Assembly (NCBI GenBank): GCA_944320885.1
Contig: CALUJE010000019.1
Location: 1 to 59,179 of the forward strand
Direction: 5' to 3'
Length of the DNA stretch: 59,179 nucleotides
Source of the DNA: an uncultured Phocaeicola sp.
Lineage (GTDB): Bacteria; Bacteroidota; Bacteroidia; Bacteroidales; Bacteroidaceae
Numbering within the stretch: position 1 is the stretch's first letter; each line of letters opens with the position of its first letter. Positions 45,967-55,160 of the stretch are shown one piece after another. The position numbers and the translations under genes are program-made. The notes beneath the pieces are model-generated. The model saw only the letters and a program-made list of their open reading frames with translations, was not told the origin of the DNA and did not search any database.

Positions 45967-47673
45967 ATGAAAGTATTAAGAAATTTATATTTACTGATGC
46001 TCATTTTCGTATGTGCCGCTTGTAATGATCCGTATGAAGGCGATACATTTACGATATATGATGTGCAGCCAGCTTCTTCTTATTTGTCAAGCCGTCCAGA
46101 AGATTTTTCTGAATGGGTTGCTATTATGAAGTATGCAGACCTTTATAATGCAGTTAATCAGGCAACACAGAATTTTACGGTTTTTGCTCCAAATAACAAG
46201 GCTGTAAAAGAATTTTATGCAAAACAGGGAGTTTCTTCAATAGAGGAACTTGGACAGGAATATGCTAAAACATTGGTTAAATATCATATTATTCAAGATA
46301 CCATTAACCAGGAAATGTTTATTGAAAATGCAGGTAAGCTGGATAAGAAGACTCTTTCAGATGACTATATTTCCGTTTCATTTGAAGACGGTGAAGGTGA
46401 AGCTGGAGGACTTCAGTCTGTATATTTGAACAAAGAGGCTCATGTGATAGAATTTGCCAATAAGGTGTCAAACGGTTATGTATATGTTCTTGAGGATGCC
46501 ATGACCCCGTTAACGCAAAGTGTTTATGAGCGTATGACAGAAAGCGGACGTCCGTATACACTGTTTGCAAAGGCAATGGAGGCTACCGGTTGGAAGGATT
46601 CTGTTAACATAATCTATAAAGATGTCGTTAACGGAGATGGAGAAATCGTTCAGCAGAAGTGTGAATATACTTTGTTGGGAGTTACAGATGCAACATATCA
46701 GCAGGCAGGTATCAATACAGTGGAAGATTTGGCTGCCAAATTGGGAGCAGGATCTGATTATACCAGTCTCTCAAATGCTTTGAATCAATATGTAGCTTAT
46801 CATATTATTCCAAGTGCTGCAGACTTGAATGCCTTGATGTCTTTTGATACCCAGGAGGCAACTTCTAAGATGTGGAATACAAAGAACAAGGAAGGATTGA
46901 TTACCATCAGCAAGGAAGAAGACGAAGTGTTCTATTTGAATTATAATGATGAAAACAGCCGTTGTACTTTGGTTGAGGATGAATGTGATTTACAGGCCAA
47001 GAACGGATATATTCATCAACTTTCAGGTTATATGCCGGTTGCTGAACCGGAGCCTGTGACCGTTTTGTTTGATCCGTGTGATAATCAGGAAATAAAGAAC
47101 TGGATTGAGGCAGGTAACGGAGAAACCGGTATCAAATATCAGACTATTGGTTCTGCGGAATACAAGTGTGATATCAGTATGCTGAATACTTTCAAATATA
47201 AACTGAGCAGTCCGGGTGGAAAATATAGCTCTTATTATAATGTTACATATTTTACTGTAAAATCAAACAGTAACTGGAAGGTAGCCAACAAGGCAGATAT
47301 GTTGATGCTTAACCTGGGTAATACCGGTTGGATTGAAATGACAACTCCTACTATCCTGAAAGGTAAATATAAGGTAACCTTGCAGTTTGGATATGCAACT
47401 TCTATGAACTTTATCCGTGAAGGTAGCAGTGGCAGTAACGGTGGACAGATGAAATTTACTTTTGATGGAGAAAATCAGGTGATAACCAAGCCTTACATGA
47501 CAGTTCCGGCCAATACGTTGGATTGCTATCAGGCTGTAATTTATGACGAAATTGAGTTTGACTCAACATCTGAGCATGTATTCAAACTGGTTATGGATGA
47601 CCCGGCTGCAAGTACAAACTCAAGCTATCGTATTATGATTGATTATATTTTGTTCGAACCTATAACTGAATAA
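45967..47673 (+). CDS. FAS1-domain lipoprotein with C-terminal beta-sandwich (first)
   Basis: A 568-residue lipoprotein (CAAC, Cys19). Two FAS1 domains: the first is clear ('FTVFAPNNKAVKEFY', about 70-180), the second weaker ('YTLLGVTDATYQQAG' to 'YVAYHIIPSAADLNAL', about 225-360). Residues 365-568 look like an all-beta domain ('YKLSSPGGKYSSYYNVTYF', 'MKFTFDGENQVI', 'RIMIDYILFEP') that resembles carbohydrate-binding jelly-rolls. A glycan-binding role is inferred. No enzyme motif is seen. Between SusD pair 1 and the next FAS1 gene, 2 bp apart. Confidence 0.8.
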   Translation: MKVLRNLYLLMLIFVCAACNDPYEGDTFTIYDVQPASSYLSSRPEDFSEWVAIMKYADLYNAVNQATQNFTVFAPNNKAVKEFYAKQGVSSIEELGQEYAKTLVKYHIIQDTINQEMFIENAGKLDKKTLSDDYISVSFEDGEGEAGGLQSVYLNKEAHVIEFANKVSNGYVYVLEDAMTPLTQSVYERMTESGRPYTLFAKAMEATGWKDSVNIIYKDVVNGDGEIVQQKCEYTLLGVTDATYQQAGINTVEDLAAKLGAGSDYTSLSNALNQYVAYHIIPSAADLNALMSFDTQEATSKMWNTKNKEGLITISKEEDEVFYLNYNDENSRCTLVEDECDLQAKNGYIHQLSGYMPVAEPEPVTVLFDPCDNQEIKNWIEAGNGETGIKYQTIGSAEYKCDISMLNTFKYKLSSPGGKYSSYYNVTYFTVKSNSNWKVANKADMLMLNLGNTGWIEMTTPTILKGKYKVTLQFGYATSMNFIREGSSGSNGGQMKFTFDGENQVITKPYMTVPANTLDCYQAVIYDEIEFDSTSEHVFKLVMDDPAASTNSSYRIMIDYILFEPITE

Positions 47674-47675
47674 TC

Positions 47676-49364
47676 ATGAAAGCAAAAAAATATATATTGG
47701 GTGCCTTGTTTATGGCAGCTCTGATGACCGGTTGTTCTGATAACTGGGATAATCATTATAATTCAGGTGAGGGCGTTGTGAATAACAGTTCTATTATGAT
47801 TGTTGATAAGTCATTAACAGAATATTTATCAGAAACTCCTTCTTTACAGTCCACTTATCAGTTGTTTGAGCAAACCGGCATGATTGATGCCTTGTTGGCA
47901 AAAGAGCAATTGTATACAATACTTGCTGTAGACGGTGAATCTTCTGCTGCATCATTAGACAGTAAAGCTGATGGAAATGTAAGTAGTGATGACTTGTATA
48001 AGGCTCAAACTTATATTTCAGATGTTTCTTTGTCTCCTTCTAATATGACAGACGGACAACGTATATTGATGTGGAATGGCAAGTACCTGAATATTACGAA
48101 AACTGAAAATGAAGCAGGAGAAACTGTAATTCAGTTTAATAATGCAAAGGTTACTAAAATTATAAAATTGAATAATGGTTATCTTTATCTTGTAGACCAG
48201 GAAGTAAGTTCACCGAGAAGTATGTATGAGATCATAGAGAATCTGGGTGATGACTACTCTATGTTCCGTGATATGATTCTGTCACGTAATGAATTGACTT
48301 TTGATAAGGAAGCCAGTGAAATTATAGGTGTAGACAATACCGGTAATACGGTTTATGACTCTGTATTTACTGTAAGAAATCCGTACTTTGAAGCTAAGGG
48401 ATTTGACTTGATGTCTGAGAACTTGAATGCTACCATGTTGATACCTTCTAACGAACTGGTGACTGAGGCATTGCAGACAGCTAAGGAAAAATTGCAGGAG
48501 TGGGGATTGCAGCGCGAAGACAGTATTCTTGAGAATTGGATTTTCCAGGTTGCATTCTTCAAGGAGAAATATACGAAAGCTGATTTTGAAGAAAATGAAG
48601 ATTTGACATCTGTTTTCTCTAAACAATGGCGTACAACCGTACAGGAAGTTGATTTGGATCATCCGATGGATATGAGTAACGGTACTGCATATTATGTAAC
48701 GAAATTAAAGATTCCTACCAATGTGTTGATTTATCGTTTGAAAGACCATTTCAAATATTACGAAAAGATGACTGAGCAGGAAAAAGCTGAGTATTTCAAA
48801 ACGGAAAATCTTACTTTCAAGGAAATAAAGAATAATGGTTATCATGCAGGATGGGTTGCTGCCGGTTTCCCAAGAATTGACTATGATGTAGCAATCTTTG
48901 AATTGACTGACCCGAACAATAAATCATACGTACTCGATTTTACTCCGTTTATGTATGAAGAAGTAGGAACATCCGATCATAAAGTAACTCCATATAAGGT
49001 GCCTGCAGGAACCTATGATGTATGTTTGGGATTTATGCAGGAAAAGAAAAAAAAGCTTGGTAATATCACCGTATATGTTAATGGTGAAAAGGTCGGAACC
49101 ATATCAGAAAGCTCACATTCTTCTACAACCTTCCATTACGATCGTGGTGGCCAAGGATATCCTGAAGGCTATGATTCAAAAGCTGCGAGTGCGGCAGGTG
49201 TTAGCAAATCAGGTAACTACGGACGTGATGGTGGAAAAGTGGGAACCATTACCATTGAAGGAGAGGCTAAGCCTATTGTAATACGTTTTGAAACTTCTGG
49301 TAATAGCTTGACTCAAGCTGTTTTGTTCCACTGGTGTTTGAAACCAACTGCTGATTGTTATTAA
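47676..49364 (+). CDS. FAS1-like lipoprotein with C-terminal beta-sandwich (second)
   Basis: A 562-residue lipoprotein (MTGC, Cys20). It has the same architecture as its upstream neighbour but more divergent: two degenerate FAS1 segments ('LYTILAVDGESS' and 'NATMLIPSNELVTEAL'), with 'NGYLYLVDQEV' as the closing strand of the first. From about 365 a beta-rich domain includes 'GTYDVCLGFMQ', 'ITVYVNGEKVGT' and 'IVIRFETSGNSLTQAVLFHWC'. This suggests a second carbohydrate-binding module. Probably an ancient duplicate of the preceding gene. It leads into SusC pair 2 with 21 bp between. Confidence 0.78.
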   Translation: MKAKKYILGALFMAALMTGCSDNWDNHYNSGEGVVNNSSIMIVDKSLTEYLSETPSLQSTYQLFEQTGMIDALLAKEQLYTILAVDGESSAASLDSKADGNVSSDDLYKAQTYISDVSLSPSNMTDGQRILMWNGKYLNITKTENEAGETVIQFNNAKVTKIIKLNNGYLYLVDQEVSSPRSMYEIIENLGDDYSMFRDMILSRNELTFDKEASEIIGVDNTGNTVYDSVFTVRNPYFEAKGFDLMSENLNATMLIPSNELVTEALQTAKEKLQEWGLQREDSILENWIFQVAFFKEKYTKADFEENEDLTSVFSKQWRTTVQEVDLDHPMDMSNGTAYYVTKLKIPTNVLIYRLKDHFKYYEKMTEQEKAEYFKTENLTFKEIKNNGYHAGWVAAGFPRIDYDVAIFELTDPNNKSYVLDFTPFMYEEVGTSDHKVTPYKVPAGTYDVCLGFMQEKKKKLGNITVYVNGEKVGTISESSHSSTTFHYDRGGQGYPEGYDSKAASAAGVSKSGNYGRDGGKVGTITIEGEAKPIVIRFETSGNSLTQAVLFHWCLKPTADCY

Positions 49365-49385
49365 TTATTTTGAAAAGAAAGTATT

Positions 49386-52300
49386 ATGAAAAAGATACAA
49401 GTTTTATGTTCAACTTTTTTGCTTTGCCTCTGTACTGTCAGTGTCAATGCACAAAAAATGAATACACTGAAAGGAAAAGTACTGTCAACCCTTAATACTC
49501 CAATTAAGGGTGCGGTAATTTCCGTTACCGGAAGTGAAGATGTTACTACAGGTGAGGATGGAACGTTCGAGATTAACTGCAAAAATCTGAAAGATGCACA
49601 GCTCTCAATCTGGGCAAGTGGATATTATTCTGTATCTCAACTGCTGAATAACCGTTCGCAAGTAACAATCATCATGATTCCTGAATCGCAGTATAAATAC
49701 AATGAAACAAAAGTATTGCCTTTCAGAATTTCCCAAAATGATGAAAGTACTTCAGCCGAGAATATTACAAAGAAAGACTTTATGCCGGCCAGTTCAAAGA
49801 TTGACCGTGCATTGTCCGGACAGATTGCCGGTTTGCAGATTGTTCGTAACAGTGGTCTTCCGGGTGAAGGCAGTTATATGAACATGCGCGGTATACGTTC
49901 GTTCGTTGGAAACAATGCTCCTTTGATTGTTATAAATGGAGTTCCTTTTATTCCCGATACTCACGATTCTCAGTTGTTGAATGGAATAAGTTATGATATT
50001 CTGAAAGCATACAATATCAACGATATCCAGAATATTACCGTATTGAAAGGTGCTGAAGCTGCCATGTATGGTTCAATGGGTGCAAATGGAGTTATCCTTA
50101 TTGAAACAGATGGTGCAACATCTACTAACCTGAATACGGAAATCAGTTATTACGGACAGTTTGGTATGAGCTGGAATGATAAACGCATGCCATTGCTTAA
50201 CGGTATAGATTATAAGTCATATTTGTCTGATATAGGTATGAACTATTATGCAAATATGGATGCGTTTTTCAATGACTTCCCGTTCATGGCCGATCCGAAT
50301 AACAAATATGCCCGTTACTACAATAACAATACAGACTGGCAGGATGAGATTTACCGTAACGGATTTGTTTCAGACAACCTGTTCCGTGTAGAAGGTGGTG
50401 ACGCTATTGCCAAATATGACTTGTCATTGGGATATGCTCAAGAAGAAGGTATTCTGAAAGGAACTGATTTTGACCGTTATCATACTCAGTTGAACGGTAA
50501 CTTCCTGGTAACGGAGAAATTTGAAATTAATGCAACGGTAGGACTTGCATACATGAACGGTTCATACCAGAACCAGGGCATGGATGTTCGTACAAATCCG
50601 ATTCTTGCAGCTTATGCCAAATCTCCTTTGCTTTCTCCGTATGAAAAGACAATGGAAGGCGATCTGACTCCGATTTATTCTAATTATTATTATGGTATAT
50701 GCGAGAATATGGACTTTGCAGTAAGTAACCCGACTGCAATTGTACATACCGTAGATGCCAATAACCGTGTGTATGATGTGAATATCAAGGCCGGATTCAA
50801 TTACAGACCGACTAATTCACTTTCAATCAACGGTATCTTAGGTATATATTATAATTATAATAAGGAGCATTTGTTTGTACCAGGTAAGACTGATCTGACT
50901 ATTATTCCGGTAACCGATACTCGTGGTGTGGAAGAAAATACCATCAGAGACGGTGTTGGTGAAACTATGAATTATTTCTATAACCTGAATGCACGTTACA
51001 ATCATGTATTTGACATGCGTCATGCATTGAATGTGGTTGCAGGAATGCAGGTTATGACAACTCAAGATGAATATGACGGTGCATATGCGCGTAATACTAC
51101 CAATGATTATTATCAGGTATTGGGTGCGATAACCGACAAGACACAGTCTTATTTTGACGGATATCTGGAAAAATGGAACTGGATGAACTTCTATGCTCAT
51201 GCAGATTATACTTACAACAATTTATTGAATGCATCATTCAGCATGTCTGTTGACGGTTCTTCTGCTACAGGTAAGTATACAGACCGTTTCCGTGTATATC
51301 CGGCAGGTGGTGTTACATGGATGGTAAAGAATATGCCGTCACTGATTGACAAGGAATGGTTGAGCCGCTTGAATCTGCGTGCAGAATACAGCATGACCGG
51401 TAATACCCGTTTCTCTTCAACTTATGGTCAATCATACTATGGAAGTGCTCCTTATCAGGCTGTTTCAGGTATTGTACGTGTACAGATACCGAATACTCAT
51501 TTGAAACCAGAGGTTACTTCACAGGTAAACTTGAGTTTGGATGCAAGCTTCTTTAATGACCGTTTGAGTTTAGGTGCCGATTATTACTATGGAACGACCA
51601 GAGATGTAATTATGGCATTGCCTAAGTCTTCAGTATATGGAACTTCTCCTTATTATGCAAACTGTGGCAAGATTGCCAATAGCGGCGTTGAGCTTTCAAT
51701 GCAGGCTTCACTGCTCCGCTATCGTGATTTTGAATGGATTGTAGGTGGTAACATTGCTTTCATCAACAGTGAAATCAAATCATTAGGTGGTACAGAAGAA
51801 TCTGTTATTGAATATAGCGATGGCTCACAGGTTATCAGCCGTGTAGGTGGTAATCCGTATGAATTCTATGGCTTGCAGGCTAACGGTGTATTCTCTACTC
51901 AAGCTGAAGCTGACAAGGCTGGTCTGAATGGAAATCAACCTTTGTTGAACAGCAGTGGTCAGGCTTATGCAGCCGGTGATGTTCGTTATGTTGACCAGAA
52001 CGGTGACGGATATATCAACTATAAGGATTATGTTTCTTTGGGTAGCGCTACTCCTGACTATTTTGGAGGATTCTATACTAAGATTCGTTTCAAACAGTTT
52101 GCCGTATCTGCAGAGTTCTCATATTCACAGGGTAATGAAGCATATAATGCAGTACGCCGTACATTAGAATCTGTTTCTTCATTCTCTAACCAAAGTGAGG
52201 CTGTAGCTAACCGTTGGGCTGTTGAAGGACAGCAGACAGATATGCCTCGTGCTACTTACGGTGACCAGATTGGAAATAATGATTTCTCTTCACGCTGGAT

Positions 52301-52547
52301 TGAAGATGCATCATATTTGCGTATGAAGAATATTACCGTAAGTTATAGCTTTGATACACCGGTATGGAACTTCTTCCGTTCAGGAACAATTTACCTGACT
52401 GGTGAGAATTTGTGGACAGTTACTGACTATCTGGGAATGGATCCGGAGTTTGCTTATTCTTCAAGCAATTGTGCAACTCAAGGATTTGACTATGCTAAAG
52501 TTATGCAGCCGAAAGCCGTTAAATTGGGTATTAACTTGAAATTCTAA
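49386..52547 (+). CDS. SusC/RagA family TonB-dependent receptor (pair 2)
   Basis: A 1053-residue receptor with signal peptide (VNAQ, about 23). It has the N-terminal regulatory beta-sandwich ('NTLKGKVLSTLNTPIKGAV'), plug ('IDRALSGQIAGLQIVRNSGLPGEG', 'MRGIRSFVGNNAPLIVINGVPF', 'TVLKGAEAAMYGSMGANGVILIE') and a C-terminal barrel ending 'GINLKF'. Unlike pair 1, the region between sandwich and plug ('YKYNETKVLPFRIS') has no recognisable TonB box. It is clearly diverged from pair 1 and probably takes a different oligosaccharide (inference). Confidence 0.94.
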   Translation: MKKIQVLCSTFLLCLCTVSVNAQKMNTLKGKVLSTLNTPIKGAVISVTGSEDVTTGEDGTFEINCKNLKDAQLSIWASGYYSVSQLLNNRSQVTIIMIPESQYKYNETKVLPFRISQNDESTSAENITKKDFMPASSKIDRALSGQIAGLQIVRNSGLPGEGSYMNMRGIRSFVGNNAPLIVINGVPFIPDTHDSQLLNGISYDILKAYNINDIQNITVLKGAEAAMYGSMGANGVILIETDGATSTNLNTEISYYGQFGMSWNDKRMPLLNGIDYKSYLSDIGMNYYANMDAFFNDFPFMADPNNKYARYYNNNTDWQDEIYRNGFVSDNLFRVEGGDAIAKYDLSLGYAQEEGILKGTDFDRYHTQLNGNFLVTEKFEINATVGLAYMNGSYQNQGMDVRTNPILAAYAKSPLLSPYEKTMEGDLTPIYSNYYYGICENMDFAVSNPTAIVHTVDANNRVYDVNIKAGFNYRPTNSLSINGILGIYYNYNKEHLFVPGKTDLTIIPVTDTRGVEENTIRDGVGETMNYFYNLNARYNHVFDMRHALNVVAGMQVMTTQDEYDGAYARNTTNDYYQVLGAITDKTQSYFDGYLEKWNWMNFYAHADYTYNNLLNASFSMSVDGSSATGKYTDRFRVYPAGGVTWMVKNMPSLIDKEWLSRLNLRAEYSMTGNTRFSSTYGQSYYGSAPYQAVSGIVRVQIPNTHLKPEVTSQVNLSLDASFFNDRLSLGADYYYGTTRDVIMALPKSSVYGTSPYYANCGKIANSGVELSMQASLLRYRDFEWIVGGNIAFINSEIKSLGGTEESVIEYSDGSQVISRVGGNPYEFYGLQANGVFSTQAEADKAGLNGNQPLLNSSGQAYAAGDVRYVDQNGDGYINYKDYVSLGSATPDYFGGFYTKIRFKQFAVSAEFSYSQGNEAYNAVRRTLESVSSFSNQSEAVANRWAVEGQQTDMPRATYGDQIGNNDFSSRWIEDASYLRMKNITVSYSFDTPVWNFFRSGTIYLTGENLWTVTDYLGMDPEFAYSSSNCATQGFDYAKVMQPKAVKLGINLKF

Positions 52548-52554
52548 TATGATA

Positions 52555-54231
52555 ATGAAAAAGATACTTTGGAGTGCTGTCTTTGTTTGTGCAGCAACTA
52601 TATTTGGAGGATGTTCTGACTTCTTTGAAGTTAGCACAGATACTGCCTTGAACGATAAAGATTATATTTCGGAAGAAAGTGAAATATATTCCGGATATAT
52701 CGGTATCATGACAAAGATGCAGGCTATTGGTGACAAGTCTATTTACTTGTTCGAACTGCGTGGCGAGATGGTAGAGCCTACTACTACTGCTCCCCGTGAA
52801 TTGTACAGCCTGTATAATTATGACGATGATTTGACCGGTAACAAGTATGCTGATCCGGCCGGATATTATGAAGTAATCAACGCATGTAATGATTATCTTA
52901 GCAAGTTGAAAAAATATAAAGAGTCTCATTCAATCAATGAGGCTCATTATAAAGCTCTTGTCAGCAGTACCTTGCGTGTTCAGGCTTGGACTTTCCTTAC
53001 AATGGCAAAGATCTATGGTGAGGTTGTTTGGGTAGATAAACCTATGACATCATTGAGAGATTTGTCAAAATTCAAGACTCTTCAGTTTGATGAGGTTATC
53101 CTTGCTTGTAAGAATATGCTTGAAATAGGTTTTGATGGAGTAGACGGAACTTATTCTACTTCATGGAAAGAATGGGTAGATCCGGATACCGATTTGGCCG
53201 ACAGTGAATATCGCCGTTGGGATATGATGACTCCTCCCTACTATGCTTTGTATGGAGAACTTTGCTTGTGGTTGGGAAAATATCAGAAATGTATTGATGT
53301 AATCTTGGATTATGTAAATTCTGAATATATCAAGACTAACAGTACAAGTATCATCTTCTTGAGAAACGATATGCTTCTTGGTAAATGGAGCACTTTCTGG
53401 AATAATGAAACTCCCTGGGATTACGAATCAGCCAGTGCCATCATGTACGATTACCAACATGACCAGACCAATGAGCTGTTTAAACATTTTGACTCAGATA
53501 CTCCAAATAAATATTGGTTAGCTCCGTCTGAAGCTGGAATGTTGCGTTTCTCTGACCCTGACTTTGATCCGCTGGGAAGCCTTACAGAAGATTTCAGAAT
53601 GAACAGTACATTTAGAGAATATAACGGAAAGTATGTTATCTGTAAATTCCGTCCGACCTCAGGTGCTGTACGTGAAGCTTACCGAAATGACGTATTCGTA
53701 TATACGTATCGTGGAGCTGATATTTACCTTATGTTGGCAGAAGCATTTAACCAATTGGGTAAGAGAGAAGCTGTTGACGCTTTGATGAATGTTGGTGTAA
53801 CCAGCTATACTGATGAGTTTGAGGTTGATGAAGACGGTACATTGTCTGGTACATGGAATGGATTTACACCTCACTGGACTACTGCCAATGCTGTATATTA
53901 TTTCTCTGATGGTAGTGTGAAAGTTTCAAGCCGCAAGTACGGTGACAGAGGTCTTCGTGGTGTAGATTATACCAAGATGGGTTCACGTATATTTACCAAT
54001 GATGCGCGTGAAAATGACGAAGAACTTCTGAAGGAAGCTATGCTTGAAATGTCATGTGAAGGAAAAGTATATCCTATGATGATACGTATGGCCAAGAGAT
54101 ATAATGATCCTAGCATAATGGCTAAGTACATTTGTGAGAAATATGCGGCAAATGGAAACGCTGAAGCTATACGTGCCAAGATTATGAATGGTGACTATTT
54201 TATTAAATGGGATCTGAAGACTGAAAAATAA
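52555..54231 (+). CDS. SusD/RagB family lipoprotein (pair 2)
   Basis: A 558-residue lipoprotein (lipobox FGGC). I start at the ATG at 52555 (MKKILW), though an ATG two codons earlier at 52549 lies just 1 bp after the SusC stop. SusD-family helices are visible ('YYEVINACNDYLSKL', 'LRVQAWTFLTMAKIYGEVVWVDKP', 'YYALYGELCLWLGKYQKCIDVI', 'DIYLMLAEAFNQLGKREAVDALMN'). The C-terminal 'EEAMLEMSCEGKVYPMMIRMAKRYNDPS'-like stretch is a variant of the usual 'E-R-x-x-E-x-x-x-E-G-x-R' signature. Last gene of the operon, followed by two hairpins. Confidence 0.9.
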   Translation: MKKILWSAVFVCAATIFGGCSDFFEVSTDTALNDKDYISEESEIYSGYIGIMTKMQAIGDKSIYLFELRGEMVEPTTTAPRELYSLYNYDDDLTGNKYADPAGYYEVINACNDYLSKLKKYKESHSINEAHYKALVSSTLRVQAWTFLTMAKIYGEVVWVDKPMTSLRDLSKFKTLQFDEVILACKNMLEIGFDGVDGTYSTSWKEWVDPDTDLADSEYRRWDMMTPPYYALYGELCLWLGKYQKCIDVILDYVNSEYIKTNSTSIIFLRNDMLLGKWSTFWNNETPWDYESASAIMYDYQHDQTNELFKHFDSDTPNKYWLAPSEAGMLRFSDPDFDPLGSLTEDFRMNSTFREYNGKYVICKFRPTSGAVREAYRNDVFVYTYRGADIYLMLAEAFNQLGKREAVDALMNVGVTSYTDEFEVDEDGTLSGTWNGFTPHWTTANAVYYFSDGSVKVSSRKYGDRGLRGVDYTKMGSRIFTNDARENDEELLKEAMLEMSCEGKVYPMMIRMAKRYNDPSIMAKYICEKYAANGNAEAIRAKIMNGDYFIKWDLKTEK

Positions 54232-54302
54232 CAAATCAAAGAGTTCAGTTCTCTTTAATATAAGGATGCATTCATAAGAATGCTGATAAAATACTGTTTT
54301 AA

Positions 54303-54377
54303 GAATCCTCTTTTCAATGTTAATTGGGAAGAGGATTTTTTTATAGAAGAGGTTACAGAAGTATTGGTAACCTCTTC
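54303..54377 (+). terminator. Double terminator of the PL1-SusCD operon
   Basis: Hairpin 1: AATCCTCTT (from 54304) with AAGAGGATT (from 54329) and a seven-T tail. Hairpin 2: GAAGAGGTTAC with GTAACCTCTTC (54346-54377), an 11-bp stem. The tandem arrangement suits a 17-kb transcript. Between here and 54638 nothing further was recognised. Confidence 0.8.
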
Positions 54378-54638
54378 TATTGTTCATTGACTGTTTTTTA
54401 GGAAAGATAAATAGTATTTGGGAAAAGTAGGCTATGAATTTTAAAAAGACAGTTATGATTCTGAACAGTCATAACTTATAAATTTTAAAATCAAGGATAT
54501 CTTTTTAAAAAAGATAAGTTATTATTTCATGATGATTCTGGAATGCATTTTTCCGTATTAAAAAAGAATACATGCTTTTTAAAGCAGTCAGGATTTATTC
54601 TAAGCGGAAAGGTAATGATAGAGGAAATGTTTAGACAT

Positions 54639-54819
54639 GAAAAAAGCCGCATTAGTGATGCGATGAAACTCCGAGTAATAAGATTTGAGTGCTCACCTCC
54701 TTTGTAATCCACCGGCTTAAAAGCTACCCGAAGGCGTGGCCCGCCATTAGAGATTGAAGCGTATCTCGGTATTTCGGTTAATTTGATGAGTTTCCCAGTT
54801 CAACCAATGCGGCTTATCT
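54639..54819 (-). ncRNA. Candidate structured small RNA, 6S-like
   Basis: About 180 nt transcribed on minus from a perfect promoter to an intrinsic terminator, with no ORF of note. The two ends pair: AATGCGGCTT (54806-54815) with AAGCCGCATT (54644-54653), 10 bp, followed by a T run. A UUCG tetraloop (54729-54732) sits almost exactly at the middle. Further complementary blocks (GAAACTC with GAGTTTC; CGAG with CTCG) stack along the arms with a large open bulge between. A rod closed at both ends with an internal bubble is the architecture of 6S RNA, which binds RNA polymerase. The Bacteroidales-1 RNA motif is a possible known match. The 6S identity is inference; the existence of an RNA gene is well supported. 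Confidence 0.7.
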
Positions 54820-54825
54820 TTATTA

Positions 54826-54856
54826 CAAAGGTATGAAAATATTTTTATAAACCAAA
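54826..54856 (-). promoter_or_regulatory. Perfect Bacteroidetes promoter of the small RNA
   Basis: On minus: TTTG (CAAA at 54853-54856), 19 bp, TACCTTTG (CAAAGGTA at 54826-54833). Both boxes and the spacing match consensus exactly. The start would be near 54819, just before the 5' side of the closing helix. The remaining bases to 55101 show nothing I can name. Confidence 0.8.
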
Positions 54857-55101
54857 TTGTTTGCCATTAATTCTTTGGTATACCTTTTCTCCTTTTTATT
54901 TAGTAGATTATGTTTTTAAATCTGTTTGTCATAATGATTTATTAAAAGTATTATAAAACAGGCCTTTTATTAAGCATATATTGTCTGTGATCAGATTTAT
55001 TTGCTGTAATATTTTTATGATAAGTAAATGTTGTGTGTACCGTTGAAATGGCGAAAGTGTTAATTATTGTTCCTGAAGACTGGGGTGATTGTATTCTAAA
55101 T

Positions 55102-55142
55102 AAAAATGCCGTATATGATTTTTTTTCATATACGGCATTTTT
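55102..55142. terminator. Terminator of the SPOR lipoprotein gene
   Basis: AAAAATGCCGTATATGA (55102-55118) and TCATATACGGCATTTTT (55126-55142) form a perfect 17-bp stem with a T-rich loop. T runs flank it on both strands, so it can act in either direction. Lies 18 bp after the stop of the minus-strand gene. Confidence 0.9.
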
Positions 55143-55160
55143 ATTTATATCTGCTTTATA

